A stretch of 42,294 bases of DNA from a virus, in IMG/VR virus record IMGVR_UViG_3300019888_000009, positions 1 through 42,294 of that record; one strand, 5' to 3'. A program made the position numbers and the translations under genes. This document shows, in pieces, positions 24,531 to 32,652 of the stretch; position 1 is the stretch's first letter, and each line of letters begins with the position of its first letter. The notes beneath the pieces were generated by a model, which saw only the letters and a list, made by a program, of their open reading frames with translations, made no database searches and had not been told where the DNA came from.

Positions 24531-24940
24531 TACTTCGTCACCGTGTGGGTGAAGGAGGTGACCTCGACGTCGGCGTTGATCTGGATGGCGGTGCTGTCGA
24601 TCTCGAGGTCCGACCCTGACCCGACGGTGCCGATCGCTCCGTCCCACAGCGGGGTGGATCCGTCGCTCTTGAGGACGCGATACCAGGCGGCGGTGCCGGT
24701 GGCGTTGGCGGCGGTGTCGCCGGTGATGGCGTTGGCGGTCATCACGCCGGCGACGGTGGCCCCGAAGGCCGTCGCGCCGAAGCGCAGCTCGGCGAGCAGG
24801 ACCTGGGAGCCGACCGCGGTGTCGGCTGTGGCCGGCTGGCTGCCGTCGTAGATGCGCAGGTAGCCGCTGGCGGCCGCCACAGCGAGGGCATCGCCCTCGG
24901 CGTTGACGGCCGCGTTGGCCATCTTGACGTTGTGGGCCAT
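24530..24940 (-). CDS. Phage structural protein, 136 aa
   Basis: The YLRIYDGSQPATADTAVG and LLAELRFG pattern, followed by GTAAWYRVLKSDGSTPLWDG and an ending in SFTHTVTK, is found in small beta-rich proteins of other tailed phages whose role is not known to me. Its ribosome binding site GAGGAG overlaps the end of the portal gene, so portal translation probably drives it. Confidence 0.75.
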   Translation of the reverse strand: MAHNVKMANAAVNAEGDALAVAAASGYLRIYDGSQPATADTAVGSQVLLAELRFGATAFGATVAGVMTANAITGDTAANATGTAAWYRVLKSDGSTPLWDGAIGTVGSGSDLEIDSTAIQINADVEVTSFTHTVTK

Positions 24941-24943
24941 CGC

Positions 24944-27097
24944 CTACTCCTCTCGCACCGTGACGCGCCGCGTGCGGCCGGGCTCCACGAGCTCGACGGT
25001 GCGGGTGCGCGGCCCGGGCTGTGCCATCTCGACGGTGATCGCCACCGGGGTCGGCGGGCCCTCGGGAGCGGCGACATTGACGATCGGCGCCGGCGCGGGC
25101 GGCACGTCGACGTGGATGACCGCCGGCGGCTGCTTGGGCACGTTGACGGTCACCTGCGGCGCGGGCATGGCGGCGGCGATCTTGGCCAGATCCGGCATCA
25201 GCTCAGCGCTCCGGGAGGCCCAGCCGGCGTACCACATCGCGCCCCTGCTCAGCGAAGAAGGCCGCGAAGAGCCGGCGAAGTCGAGCCTCAACCTCGCGTC
25301 GGCTGCGAGGGCGCCGAAAGGGCCGGCGGATGCACCGGCCTTCTCCAGCCGGAAGATGTCACGCACCCGCTCGGGTTCCGTGGCGCCGGTCAGCGCGATG
25401 CGCACCCGCTGGGCTCGTGCGGGGCTGATGGCCTCGCTCTCGAATGCGACGCCGGCGTTCTTGCCGAGGCGTAGCGCCTTCAGGCTCTTGCGCTGCCAGC
25501 GGTCCAAGTCCTCATCAATCGAGACCTTGGCGATCGGCTGGCCGGGGTTCGGGTTGGGCTGCTGGTTGGTCAGCTCGTCAGGGGCCGCCGAGGGCGTGGC
25601 CGGCTCCGGGCCGCCTGGCTCGGGTGGGGGAGCGGCGGCCTCGGCCAGCAGGGTGCTCACCAGGACCGGGCCCTGGGCGGTGGACACGTAGGCGCCCAGG
25701 CCGATCGGATCCTCGTCGTCGCGCTCGCGGAGCTCGTCGACGCTGATCTTGCCCATGCGCACGTAGAGGTCGTCGCTGGTCGCCTTCTGGACGGTGTCCT
25801 CTTCCTCCTCGAGGCCGTCGAGCAGGAACTCCAGCTCGGGCTGGTTCAGGTCGTCGGCGATGACCCGGTCGAGGATGCCCTTGATGTGCATCGCCATCGG
25901 CGCGGTGTCGTTGCGGTAGCTGGCGCTGACCTGGGTGTCGGCCACGCCCTTGCCGCCCAGGCCGCCAGAGTGCTGGGGCATGATCCCGAGGTCGGTCATG
26001 GCGTTCACGCCGAAGGCCGCGCAGGTGATGTGCAGCAGCCAGTCCTCGACCTCGCTCTTGGGCTCGGCCTGCCAGGGCTCGAGGCCGGTGTTGGCGCCGC
26101 CGGGCACGAAGCGGATCCGGGCGCGCTCGATGTCGTTGCCGGACAGGATCTCGTCGAAGACCTTCTGCAGCTCCTGGATCTGGCCGGTCGTCCAGTTCTC
26201 GGGCACCTTGTAGAAGCCGACCGGCATGGTGCCCTCGGAGAACTTCGACAGGTCGAGCGTCTGACGGCGCAGGGCCCGGTTGACGGCCAGCACCACCCAC
26301 ATCACCGGCGGGAAGCCGTAGGGGCTCCGGGTGCGCTGCCAGTACGGCGCGTAGACCATCTGGTCCGCGGTGTACATCTGCCAGGTGATGCCCTTGATCA
26401 CCTGGCCGAAGGCAGGCTCCGGCGGGATTGGCTGTCGGCCGTAGGCGTCGATGATCGGGCGAATGGTGGCGCCGTCGATGACGTCCAGGCCGTACAGGCC
26501 GCCGTCGCGCCGCGGCCGCTTGAACAGGGTGCCGGCGTCGATGCTGATGATGTCGTCGAGCCACTGCGTCAGCCAGGCGCCGAAGTCGTCCTCGGAGTTG
26601 GGGGTCTCGAAGAAGCCGGTGACGTCCTGGATCTGCGACTCGAGCGACGTCGCCCGCGCCTTGGCCTCCGGCCGGCTCATGCCGGCGACCGCCTTAGGCT
26701 GGATGTGCCAGCCGAGGCCGCGGAACTCGCTCTTGCGCTTCTCGATGCACAGCCGGGCGACGTCGTAGTTGTCGCACAGCGCCCGGAGCATCGCGAAGCT
26801 GATCGGCTCGTAGGAGCGCGGGGTGACGGTGATGTTGAAGCCGGGCTGGTAGTCCCAGCGCCGCGGCTCCGGCTCGTCGGGATGCGCCGGCGACATCGGG
26901 ATCCCGGGGCCCATGTCGGTGGTGGACTGCGACCCGGAGCCCAGCTGGCGGGCGAGCTCGCTCAGGCCGCGGGTTGAGACTGCCTGCGAGGCCAGGCTGG
27001 CCTTGGCCAGGCCCAGCTCCTCGCGCAGCCGAGCTGCCGTGGACGCGTCGCCTCTCACAGCAGCTGCGCGGTAACGGGCCCAGGCCTCGGTGCTCAT
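24944..27097 (-). CDS. Portal protein
   Basis: A 717-residue protein immediately after the terminase. ITVTPRSYEPISFAMLRALCD, CIEKRKSEF, DAGTLFKRP, QMYTADQMVYAPYWQRT and the long helical segment around 280-400 match the portal family. Residues from about 490 are Pro/Ala/Glu-rich and unlike the core, ending in VEPGRTRRVTVREE. The length is above the usual portal because of this tail. The start overlaps the terminase stop by four bases. Confidence 0.95.
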   Translation of the reverse strand: MSTEAWARYRAAAVRGDASTAARLREELGLAKASLASQAVSTRGLSELARQLGSGSQSTTDMGPGIPMSPAHPDEPEPRRWDYQPGFNITVTPRSYEPISFAMLRALCDNYDVARLCIEKRKSEFRGLGWHIQPKAVAGMSRPEAKARATSLESQIQDVTGFFETPNSEDDFGAWLTQWLDDIISIDAGTLFKRPRRDGGLYGLDVIDGATIRPIIDAYGRQPIPPEPAFGQVIKGITWQMYTADQMVYAPYWQRTRSPYGFPPVMWVVLAVNRALRRQTLDLSKFSEGTMPVGFYKVPENWTTGQIQELQKVFDEILSGNDIERARIRFVPGGANTGLEPWQAEPKSEVEDWLLHITCAAFGVNAMTDLGIMPQHSGGLGGKGVADTQVSASYRNDTAPMAMHIKGILDRVIADDLNQPELEFLLDGLEEEEDTVQKATSDDLYVRMGKISVDELRERDDEDPIGLGAYVSTAQGPVLVSTLLAEAAAPPPEPGGPEPATPSAAPDELTNQQPNPNPGQPIAKVSIDEDLDRWQRKSLKALRLGKNAGVAFESEAISPARAQRVRIALTGATEPERVRDIFRLEKAGASAGPFGALAADARLRLDFAGSSRPSSLSRGAMWYAGWASRSAELMPDLAKIAAAMPAPQVTVNVPKQPPAVIHVDVPPAPAPIVNVAAPEGPPTPVAITVEMAQPGPRTRTVELVEPGRTRRVTVREE

Positions 27098-28419
27098 GAG
27101 GCCTGGGCCTGCGTGGCTCGGCGCGCCTCTATCTGAGCGCGGTAGAAGCCCAGGATCCCCATCTCTGACCCGAGACCCATGACCGCGTAGCGCCAGGCGT
27201 CCATGGCGTCGTCGGCTTCCTTGACCGGCTGCTCGCGGGTCTGGCCGGTGCTGCGGTCGCGCGACCAGGCGTAGGACGGCAGCTCATCGAGCAGACCGGT
27301 ACAGCGAGGGCTGACCGTCATGCCGCCGGCGATCGCCTCCTTGACCGCGCCGATGCCGGGCATCACATCATTGGTGGCCGGCACGATCTGCACGCCCTTG
27401 GTCTTGCAGGCGGCGATGTACTCGGGCTCCGACGGGTCGGCGTAGAAGGTCTCGATGTGGTAGCGCTCCTGGAGCTTGAGCAGCTGCGGGACGAGGTCCT
27501 CGATCAGCTGGCCACGGGCGTAGACCTCATCGATGGTCGCCCGCCGGCCGGTGCCTGACTCGGCGACCACCTCGCAGGCGAAGGCGTGCACAAAGCCCCA
27601 GTCCACGCCGGCCACCACGCGCTTCCAGGTCGTCTGCTCGGGCTCGCGCACCTGGTCATCGGGCAGGAGGTAGATCTGGCCCTCGTAGGCCACCCACTCG
27701 CCCAGGTAGTAGCGCTGGTGGTAGACGTCGTCGGTGTCGCTTGAGCGCGCCTGGTCGACGTAGTCCGCCGGCAGCGCGGGGTTGTCGAAGGTCGAGGCGT
27801 GCAGGTAGACCCGGTCGTTGGTGGGCGGCGTGAAGCGGCGCTTGAGCCAGTGCTTGGGGCCAGCGGGGTTGGTCGCGGCCGCCAGCTGGTGGTACGGGAT
27901 CCCCGGCCACGAGAGGCGGCCCTTGACGAAGGCCCAGTCCGCCTCGCTGAGCTCGTAGGCCTCGTCGATGAACGCCCAGCCGAGCTCGACCGAGCCGACC
28001 TTGGAGGGAGCGCCGGTGATCGGGTTGGGCTCGAGGCCAAAGAAGCGAATGATCGAGCCGTTGGCTAGGTCGTAGCGGCGCAGGGTGTCGTTGCGCCGCA
28101 CGATGGCCTCGGGCGGGATGACGTCGTGGAACAGTGTGAAGCGCGTCGAGGCCTCGAGGTCGGCAGCCACCTTGCGGAAGATGCCGATCGGGATCCCCGG
28201 ATAGCGCTTCGCCAGCGAGTAGGCCTTCTCGCAGCCGATGCGGCTCTTGCCGGCGCGGAAGGCGCCCGAGTACAGCACCTCGGGCGCCTTCGAGTCGAAA
28301 AAGGTCCGCTGCTGCTCGTTGATGAAGGTCGGTTCCCGATCCGCCTCGATCCGCGCCCGATGCCCAGCGCGGATCCGTTGGGCGAGCAGGGTCTCGAAGC
28401 TCTGGGCGGCCATGGCCAT
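27094..28419 (-). CDS. Terminase large subunit
   Basis: A 441-residue DNA-packaging motor. Walker A SGAFRAGKS (51-59), Walker B AFIDEAYE (149-156), an ATP-coupling AATNPAG (181-187), and RNaseH-like nuclease acidic residues in VAGVDWG (Asp273), FYADPSE (Asp328) and EADDAMDAW (403-407) are all visible. I chose ATG 28419, one base over the small-subunit stop (TGATG). The longer frame to 28935 is an antisense shadow. Confidence 0.97.
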   Translation of the reverse strand: MAMAAQSFETLLAQRIRAGHRARIEADREPTFINEQQRTFFDSKAPEVLYSGAFRAGKSRIGCEKAYSLAKRYPGIPIGIFRKVAADLEASTRFTLFHDVIPPEAIVRRNDTLRRYDLANGSIIRFFGLEPNPITGAPSKVGSVELGWAFIDEAYELSEADWAFVKGRLSWPGIPYHQLAAATNPAGPKHWLKRRFTPPTNDRVYLHASTFDNPALPADYVDQARSSDTDDVYHQRYYLGEWVAYEGQIYLLPDDQVREPEQTTWKRVVAGVDWGFVHAFACEVVAESGTGRRATIDEVYARGQLIEDLVPQLLKLQERYHIETFYADPSEPEYIAACKTKGVQIVPATNDVMPGIGAVKEAIAGGMTVSPRCTGLLDELPSYAWSRDRSTGQTREQPVKEADDAMDAWRYAVMGLGSEMGILGFYRAQIEARRATQAQAS

Positions 28420-29093
28420 CAGTTGAGCTCCGCCCCGACCGGTGGTGCTGGGTCCAGGATGTTCGCGGCGGCTGACTCGGCCTGCTTCCGCGTCTCGGGA
28501 TCCAGGCCGGCCGCGTCGAGCGCTGCCTGCAGGGCACGGAACGCGAGCTCGACCTGGAACTCGGCGAGCTCGGTCATCCGCACGTCGATGCCCGCGTCGA
28601 CGGCCATCTTGGCGATCTCGGCGCGGCGCTTGAGCGCCCGGTCGTGCATGGCCGACACGACGCTCTCGCGCTCGTCGCCGAGGTGGTCCTCGACGGTCAG
28701 GCTGGCCTGCGTGCGCAGCAGCCCGCGCAGCCCCGCCTCGCGCCAGGAGGCGACGCGCAGCGCCTCGAGCAGCGCCGCGATGGGATCCTCGGACTCGGGG
28801 ATGTTCAGCTTGGTCAGGGCGTTCTCGGCAGCCTGGCGGGCCGCCTGGCGCTTGCCGGTCGGGGCGCGGCCGCCGTGCAGCCAGCAGTGGCCGAAGCCCG
28901 AATGGTCGGTGCGATGGCCGCGGTACTGCTTGCACGGCAGGCCGGTGCGCCGGCTCTTCACGCCGCAGTGGATCTTCGGGTCGAAGGGCACCGGCAGGCC
29001 TTCTTTGGTCAGCCGCTGGCCCAGGTGCGGCGATGCCGGGGAGGCAACTCGCTCCCCGGCGCTGGCCGCTTGCGCGGGCGTTCGGACTGTCAC
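28419..29093 (-). CDS. Terminase small subunit-like protein with zinc finger
   Basis: A 224-residue protein directly upstream of the large subunit. An N-terminal finger CGVKSRRTGLPCKQ ... GHCWLHGGRAPTG (about 43-80) has the Cys/His pattern seen in phage small terminases and related proteins of high-GC hosts. A long Ala/Arg/Glu helical region follows. GTG 29093 has GGAG six bases upstream. It would bind the packaging site and load the large subunit. Confidence 0.8.
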   Translation of the reverse strand: MTVRTPAQAASAGERVASPASPHLGQRLTKEGLPVPFDPKIHCGVKSRRTGLPCKQYRGHRTDHSGFGHCWLHGGRAPTGKRQAARQAAENALTKLNIPESEDPIAALLEALRVASWREAGLRGLLRTQASLTVEDHLGDERESVVSAMHDRALKRRAEIAKMAVDAGIDVRMTELAEFQVELAFRALQAALDAAGLDPETRKQAESAAANILDPAPPVGAELN

Positions 29094-29113
29094 CGGCCGC
29101 TCCGCGTGGTCAT

Positions 29114-29338
29114 TCAGCGCACCGCCTTGAGCGCTGGCTGCAGGGCTCCGCTGTCGATGGCGCGCACCACCCGGCGGGTGGCTCCCATCTCCGAGCCGCT
29201 GGCAGCCATCGCGTGGCGGGCGATGTGGCTGTCGATGTCGATCACCCGGGACAGGTCAGCGCGGCACGTCCCGCACAGACGTGGCGGGATGCTGCGCGCG
29301 TACTGGCGCCGGATGCGACGGGCCGCCGAGGAGCTCAC
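29114..29338 (-). CDS. Small CxxC protein, 74 aa
   Basis: GTG 29338 overlaps the upstream stop (GTGA). It contains CGTC near residue 22, then a helical, Arg-rich sequence. One CxxC could bind a metal with a partner chain. No function is assigned. The GTG 20 bases downstream starts the terminase small subunit. Confidence 0.7.
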   Translation of the reverse strand: MSSSAARRIRRQYARSIPPRLCGTCRADLSRVIDIDSHIARHAMAASGSEMGATRRVVRAIDSGALQPALKAVR

Positions 29339-29577
29339 GGCTGGCTGGCCTTCGCGATCTCGTCAGGGGTGGCCGGGCGCCCCTCTTCGACGCGCTCCGG
29401 CCAGTGCCAGTTGCCCTCGCCTTCACCCTGCGGGACGGAGGTCCGGGCGAACGGCTGGCCGTTCTGATCAAAGCCACCGACGTTGATGGTCTGGCCGGAC
29501 CAGACGTGGGCCACCATGGCGCCCTTGCAGGAGCCGCCGATAGTGACGTGGACGATGCGGCCGATGGAGGGGGTCAT
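29335..29577 (-). CDS. Hypothetical protein, 80 aa
   Basis: MTPSIGRIVHVTIGGSCKGAMVAHVWSG opens a short beta-rich protein, with Pro/Glu-rich tail EEGRPATPDEIAKASQP. ATG 29577 is preferred to TTG 29586. Similar short proteins (beta start, GDGNWHWPE ending) are common in actinobacterial phages, function unknown. It ends with the GTGA overlap. Confidence 0.75.
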   Translation of the reverse strand: MTPSIGRIVHVTIGGSCKGAMVAHVWSGQTINVGGFDQNGQPFARTSVPQGEGEGNWHWPERVEEGRPATPDEIAKASQP

Positions 29578-29582
29578 GGCTC

Positions 29583-29759
29583 TCAACTCGTCTTCGTCGG
29601 CGATGCGTTGTTGACCAGCCCCGAGGCGACGAAGAAGGCCAGGCCCAGCGCGACCAGGTCGATGGTGGTGTGGATGTGGAAGAAGGCGGCGTCGAAGGCC
29701 GCCACGATGAAGCAGATCAGCGCCAGGACCTGCAGCACGAGCGGTGCGGTGAGCCTCAT
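29583..29759 (-). CDS. Small membrane protein, 58 aa
   Basis: Two hydrophobic stretches (residues 6-22 and 34-50) with a charged loop between, beginning MRLTAPLVLQVLALICFIV. It is followed by the beta-rich 80-residue gene and preceded by a holin-like gene, so it may be a holin/anti-holin pair. Position and topology are the only evidence. Confidence 0.65.
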   Translation of the reverse strand: MRLTAPLVLQVLALICFIVAAFDAAFFHIHTTIDLVALGLAFFVASGLVNNASPTKTS

Positions 29760-29763
29760 GGCT

Positions 29764-30024
29764 TCAGCCCACCACCGTGGTCTTCGTGCTGCCCTGCACC
29801 TTGACCACCGTCCCGGCTGGCAGCTGCGGAGCGGCCACCGGGGTCACGAAGTTGTGGATGATGAACCCTGAGATGACGGGGGCTAGGACGGTGATCAGGT
29901 TGGCGATGGTCTGCGCCGTGTTGCCGGCGACGATGATGCCCGGCCCCGAGACCGCGGTCAGGATGCCGATCACCAGGCTGACGATGAGGCCGATCCACAC
30001 GGCCGGTAGGCGTCCGAAGATCAT
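29764..30024 (-). CDS. Holin-like membrane protein, 86 aa
   Basis: Two hydrophobic segments around residues 9-27 (AVWIGLIVSLVIGILTAV) and 41-60 (ANLITVLAPVISGFIIHNFV), with a Lys-containing C-terminus. The size and two-helix topology fit a class II holin, and it follows the papain-like peptidase genes. This suggests a lysis cassette, but the function is not proven. Confidence 0.7.
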   Translation of the reverse strand: MIFGRLPAVWIGLIVSLVIGILTAVSGPGIIVAGNTAQTIANLITVLAPVISGFIIHNFVTPVAAPQLPAGTVVKVQGSTKTTVVG

Positions 30025-30033
30025 GGGGTTCTC

Positions 30034-30774
30034 CTATGCGTTGCGGACGGTGAACGGGCCAGACTTGCCGGCGACCAGGTACAGGCCGGCGAATGGCCCC
30101 TCGTGGACGAGGTAGTAGCCGGCGTAGCCCTGCGACACCGGGATCGGCGTGCCGGAGCGGGTGAAGGTCACGGTCTTGGAGCCGATGAGCGTCCTGGTGC
30201 CGCGCAGGACGTGGAAGGCGGTGACGGTGCCCGGACCGACAGCTGCGACCAGCGATGGCGTCGGCGGGTCGGGGAACAGGACGTAGCGGTCCTGCAGCCC
30301 ATCGGCGAAGGCGCGGAGGTCGCCGATGACAGCGGTGGTGTCGCCCCAGGCCAACGGATCGCCAACGATGACCGGCGTGCTCAGCGGACCGATCGCGGCC
30401 TGGATCGCGGCCCAACCCTGACCGCGGCTGTCGGCGAGGCCGTAGCGCTTCTGGATCCCGGTGGCCAGCTGCGCCTCGTTGGCGCCGACGTCCTGGGTGC
30501 CCATTGCGTTCTGCAGGGCCTCGCGCTCGGTGTAGGTGCACGGCGCCTTGCGGCCGCGGGTCTGGTAGTTGACGCCGCGGACGCCAGAAGCGGGGACGCA
30601 GTCGGCGACGACGCCGGGCTCATGGTCGAACTCGCTGAGGAAGCCCGGCACGAACGCCACCGAGCGGCGCTGAACGTAGATGCAGTGCCCGCCGGCGAAG
30701 CCCGGCTGATTGCCGTGGTCGCGGATGGCCGCAGGAAGCCTCGGATAGAGCCCGAACAGGGCGACGGCGCTCAT
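30034..30774 (-). CDS. GGHC-containing protein, possible cysteine peptidase
   Basis: A 246-residue protein with PGFAGGHCIYVQ (His30) and VADCVPASG (Cys59). The Cys region with TEREALQNAMGTQD and TGIQKRYG resembles C39-like peptidases, but the His-containing strand lies before the Cys, opposite to the usual order. It may be a circularly permuted or inactive relative of the papain-like gene upstream, which it overlaps by ATGA. The C-terminal 80 residues form a beta region that could bind cell wall. Confidence 0.65.
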   Translation of the reverse strand: MSAVALFGLYPRLPAAIRDHGNQPGFAGGHCIYVQRRSVAFVPGFLSEFDHEPGVVADCVPASGVRGVNYQTRGRKAPCTYTEREALQNAMGTQDVGANEAQLATGIQKRYGLADSRGQGWAAIQAAIGPLSTPVIVGDPLAWGDTTAVIGDLRAFADGLQDRYVLFPDPPTPSLVAAVGPGTVTAFHVLRGTRTLIGSKTVTFTRSGTPIPVSQGYAGYYLVHEGPFAGLYLVAGKSGPFTVRNA

Positions 30775-31589
30775 GCCGCCACCTCAGCCGCCAGCAGGAA
30801 GTCGCCCGACGCCGAGAGCAGCTTGTCAAGGTCCGCGTCGCGGATTAGGAAGTCGCCCGAGTCGTTGATGCCCCAGGCGCCCCACGAGTTGCGGCCAAGC
30901 GAGGCATTCTGGCTGCCGCGGTCCTGACGAAGAATCACGCAGTGGCCGCCAGCTACGCCTCCGGTGAGGTTGACGAACCCTGCGGCGTCGGTGCCTTCCA
31001 TGCCGTAGTACCAGTCGACGCCGATGACGACTGGGCCGTGGTTGTGCAGCCACTCGCTGACTTCAGCGATGGAGTTGGCGAAGGCGTAGGCGCTGATCTT
31101 GCCGCGCTTCTGAAGGACCTTGGCCAGCGAGCGCACCGTCGCGCCGTTCTGATAGGTCGAGTCGCAAGCCCCGTCCTCGCAGGTCGTGTCGTAGTAGAGC
31201 TGCCGGGCATAAGACTCGTTGAGTCCCTTGTCCTCGACCGGCGCGCAGGCCAGCCAGCCGGTCCCGCCATTCCCCACGCACGTCCCGAACTGTCCCTGAT
31301 CGAGGAGCAGCAGGTCTTCCCACAGCGGCCCGTCAACGTTCGTCGGGGTCGGGCTCGGAGGAGTCGGAACGAGGTGCTTTTTTATCCAGCGCCACAGGGC
31401 CAGGATCCCCGCCCAGGTCGTGAAGAAAGGGTTGTCCTCGGCGATCGCCTCCCGCACGGTCTTGTCGAGCAGCGAGTCGTCGGGCGGAGGGAGTGGCGTC
31501 TTGTGGTCGACGCCCAGCTTCTGGTGGAGCTTGTCGGCTGACCAGTCGCGGTCGTCGGGCGGGTTGGGGATGCGGCCGTAACTAGGCAC
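30771..31589 (-). CDS. Papain-like (C1A) cysteine peptidase
   Basis: A 272-residue protein with the C1A triad: DQGQFGTC (Gln98 and Cys104, six apart as in papain), GGHCVIL (His216) and NSWG (Asn234). The N-terminal region (RIPNPPDDRDWSAD, then a hydrophobic segment near 56-70) could be a pro-region or membrane anchor. GTG 31589 has AAGGAG seven bases upstream. It lies beside the holin-like gene; it may replace a classical endolysin or process a virion protein. Which substrate it cuts cannot be told here. Confidence 0.85.
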   Translation of the reverse strand: MPSYGRIPNPPDDRDWSADKLHQKLGVDHKTPLPPPDDSLLDKTVREAIAEDNPFFTTWAGILALWRWIKKHLVPTPPSPTPTNVDGPLWEDLLLLDQGQFGTCVGNGGTGWLACAPVEDKGLNESYARQLYYDTTCEDGACDSTYQNGATVRSLAKVLQKRGKISAYAFANSIAEVSEWLHNHGPVVIGVDWYYGMEGTDAAGFVNLTGGVAGGHCVILRQDRGSQNASLGRNSWGAWGINDSGDFLIRDADLDKLLSASGDFLLAAEVAA

Positions 31590-31710
31590 TCGGGTTCTCC
31601 TTCACGAACTTGTGAGTGATGTAGCCCGGCCGCGTGCGTGAGTGATGGTTGCGAGGCTTGCCGCACACCGCGCAGTCCAGCCGCTTCGGTTCGAGCTTGA
31701 GGTCAACCAT
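31582..31710 (-). CDS. Small zinc protein, 42 aa
   Basis: MVDLKLEPKRLDCAVCGKPRNHH begins with a CxxC and a following HH, a compact zinc knuckle, then an Arg/Lys-rich tail. Its stop overlaps the GTG of the papain-like gene by eight bases, and its end carries that gene's ribosome binding site. Translation coupling is likely. Confidence 0.6.
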   Translation of the reverse strand: MVDLKLEPKRLDCAVCGKPRNHHSRTRPGYITHKFVKENPSA

Positions 31711-32056
31711 CGGCCACCGCCTGACCGGCAGCCAGCATCGCGGTGCCGAAGTCGCTGCCATCAGGGAGAGCGATGCTGCCGTCGAATCGGCCCCCGTACT
31801 TGTCCCAGCCGTGGCTCAGGACCGTGACGTGCGTTCCGGGCGGACATAGCTGCTCGGCGTACAGCAGCGCGGCCTTACCAGCGTCGGTGCTCAACTCTGG
31901 GGCGTTGATGCCGTAGATCCGGCAGGACAGGATCGGGTGCCCATCGAGGTCGTGGCCGTACTCGAAGGTGGCGAAGCCGAGGTCGATGTTCAGGTGGCAG
32001 GTGTCGCCGTCGTGCCAGTCGGTGACAACTGCGGGATACGGGCCGTAGACGGTCAT
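31703..32056 (-). CDS. SNase-like (thermonuclease) protein
   Basis: A 117-residue protein with the staphylococcal-nuclease pattern: DWHDGDT (Asp16/Asp18), RIYGINAPE (Arg46, Glu54) and GGRFDG (Arg90). The residue in the place of the calcium-binding Asp40 is Asn51, so activity may be weak or altered. ATG 32056 overlaps the upstream zinc-protein stop (ATGA). It might degrade host DNA or process phage DNA. Confidence 0.8.
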   Translation of the reverse strand: MTVYGPYPAVVTDWHDGDTCHLNIDLGFATFEYGHDLDGHPILSCRIYGINAPELSTDAGKAALLYAEQLCPPGTHVTVLSHGWDKYGGRFDGSIALPDGSDFGTAMLAAGQAVADG

Positions 32057-32256
32057 CGCTCCACCCGACGCACGGCGTCCTCGATCTTGTGTATGCGGTC
32101 GTCCATACGTCTCACCAGGACCCTCCGCTCGCCGGGGTCGTAGGCGTGGAAGCCCACCTCTGGCGCCCAGTCGTGCAGCTCCGAGACATCGCCGCCGGCA
32201 CCGTGCAGCGTGTCGCCCTGCGGTCGTCGGCAGATGAGGCACAGCCGCGGGTCCAT
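32053..32256 (-). CDS. Small zinc-ribbon protein, 67 aa
   Basis: MDPRLCLICRRPQG has a CxxC, with later His residues (TLHG, ELHDW) that could complete a metal site. The C-terminal 25 residues form a charged helix (RRMDDRIHKIEDAVRRVER). It overlaps the nuclease start and follows the Flp-pilin-like gene by four bases. Function unknown. Confidence 0.75.
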   Translation of the reverse strand: MDPRLCLICRRPQGDTLHGAGGDVSELHDWAPEVGFHAYDPGERRVLVRRMDDRIHKIEDAVRRVER

Positions 32257-32260
32257 CGGG

Positions 32261-32401
32261 TCATCGAGAGGTCTGGATCGTCTGACCGATGTTGTTGAAC
32301 AGTCCCGACACGACGGGCCCCAGGAACAGCAGAGCGACGATGACCACGACCGCGATGAGCGCGATGAGCAGGCCGTACTCCACGAGCGTCTGCCCTCTCA
32401 T
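32261..32401 (-). CDS. Flp-type (Tad) pilin-like protein
   Basis: A 46-residue protein, the size of Flp pilins, made of a short leader (MRG), then QTLVEYGLLIALIAVVVIVALLFLG. The prepilin site G/QTLVEY has Glu at +5 and Tyr at +6 of the mature chain, as in Flp pilins. One membrane helix fills residues 10-30. ATG overlaps the upstream 34-residue membrane gene. No Tad ATPase or peptidase is in the window, so it would need host machinery. A surface decoy or exclusion role is speculative. Confidence 0.8.
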   Translation of the reverse strand: MRGQTLVEYGLLIALIAVVVIVALLFLGPVVSGLFNNIGQTIQTSR

Positions 32402-32502
32402 AGCGATCCCAGCACGCGGCCTATCAGCCCGATGTAGGTCAGCGCCACGAAGGCGATGACGAACACCCAGCCGGCGAACCACAGCGGGCTCCAGTCGTCC
32501 AT
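32398..32502 (-). CDS. Single-helix membrane mini-protein, 34 aa
   Basis: MDDWSPLWFAGWVFVIAFVAL carries one hydrophobic segment of about 20 residues and ends in VLGSL. It overlaps the Flp-like gene by four bases. Very small, but the ATGA overlap and the pilin neighbour support translation. Function unknown. Confidence 0.55.
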   Translation of the reverse strand: MDDWSPLWFAGWVFVIAFVALTYIGLIGRVLGSL

Positions 32503-32652
32503 TCATCGGGTCTCCTTCGGCTTGTGCGGTACGTCATGGATCGGGTCGCTCCGGCGGGCGCCGCAGCGGTTGCTGCCGGAGCCATATCCGCAGGCATCCT
32601 TCGAACCCTTGCGGGACGGGACGAAGGCGTGCTTCTCATGGAACCCGCTCAC
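32503..32652 (-). CDS. Small Cys/His protein, 49 aa
   Basis: GTG 32652 gives MSGFHEKHAFVPSRKGSKDAC with CGY...NRCG and DPIHDVPH, a small Cys/His pattern. Similar short basic proteins are found in actinophages. The GTG overlaps the upstream stop (GTGA), and its stop is followed at once by the 34-residue membrane gene. Confidence 0.6.
   Translation of the reverse strand: MSGFHEKHAFVPSRKGSKDACGYGSGSNRCGARRSDPIHDVPHKPKETR

Noticed and set aside
29583-30024. A firm holin pair call
   Set aside because: Only topology and location support it; the two genes were annotated as membrane proteins with a possible lysis role.
32261-32506. An 81-residue start for the Flp-like gene
   Set aside because: The longer N-terminus overlaps the 34-residue membrane gene and lacks the prepilin leader context; ATG 32401 is better.
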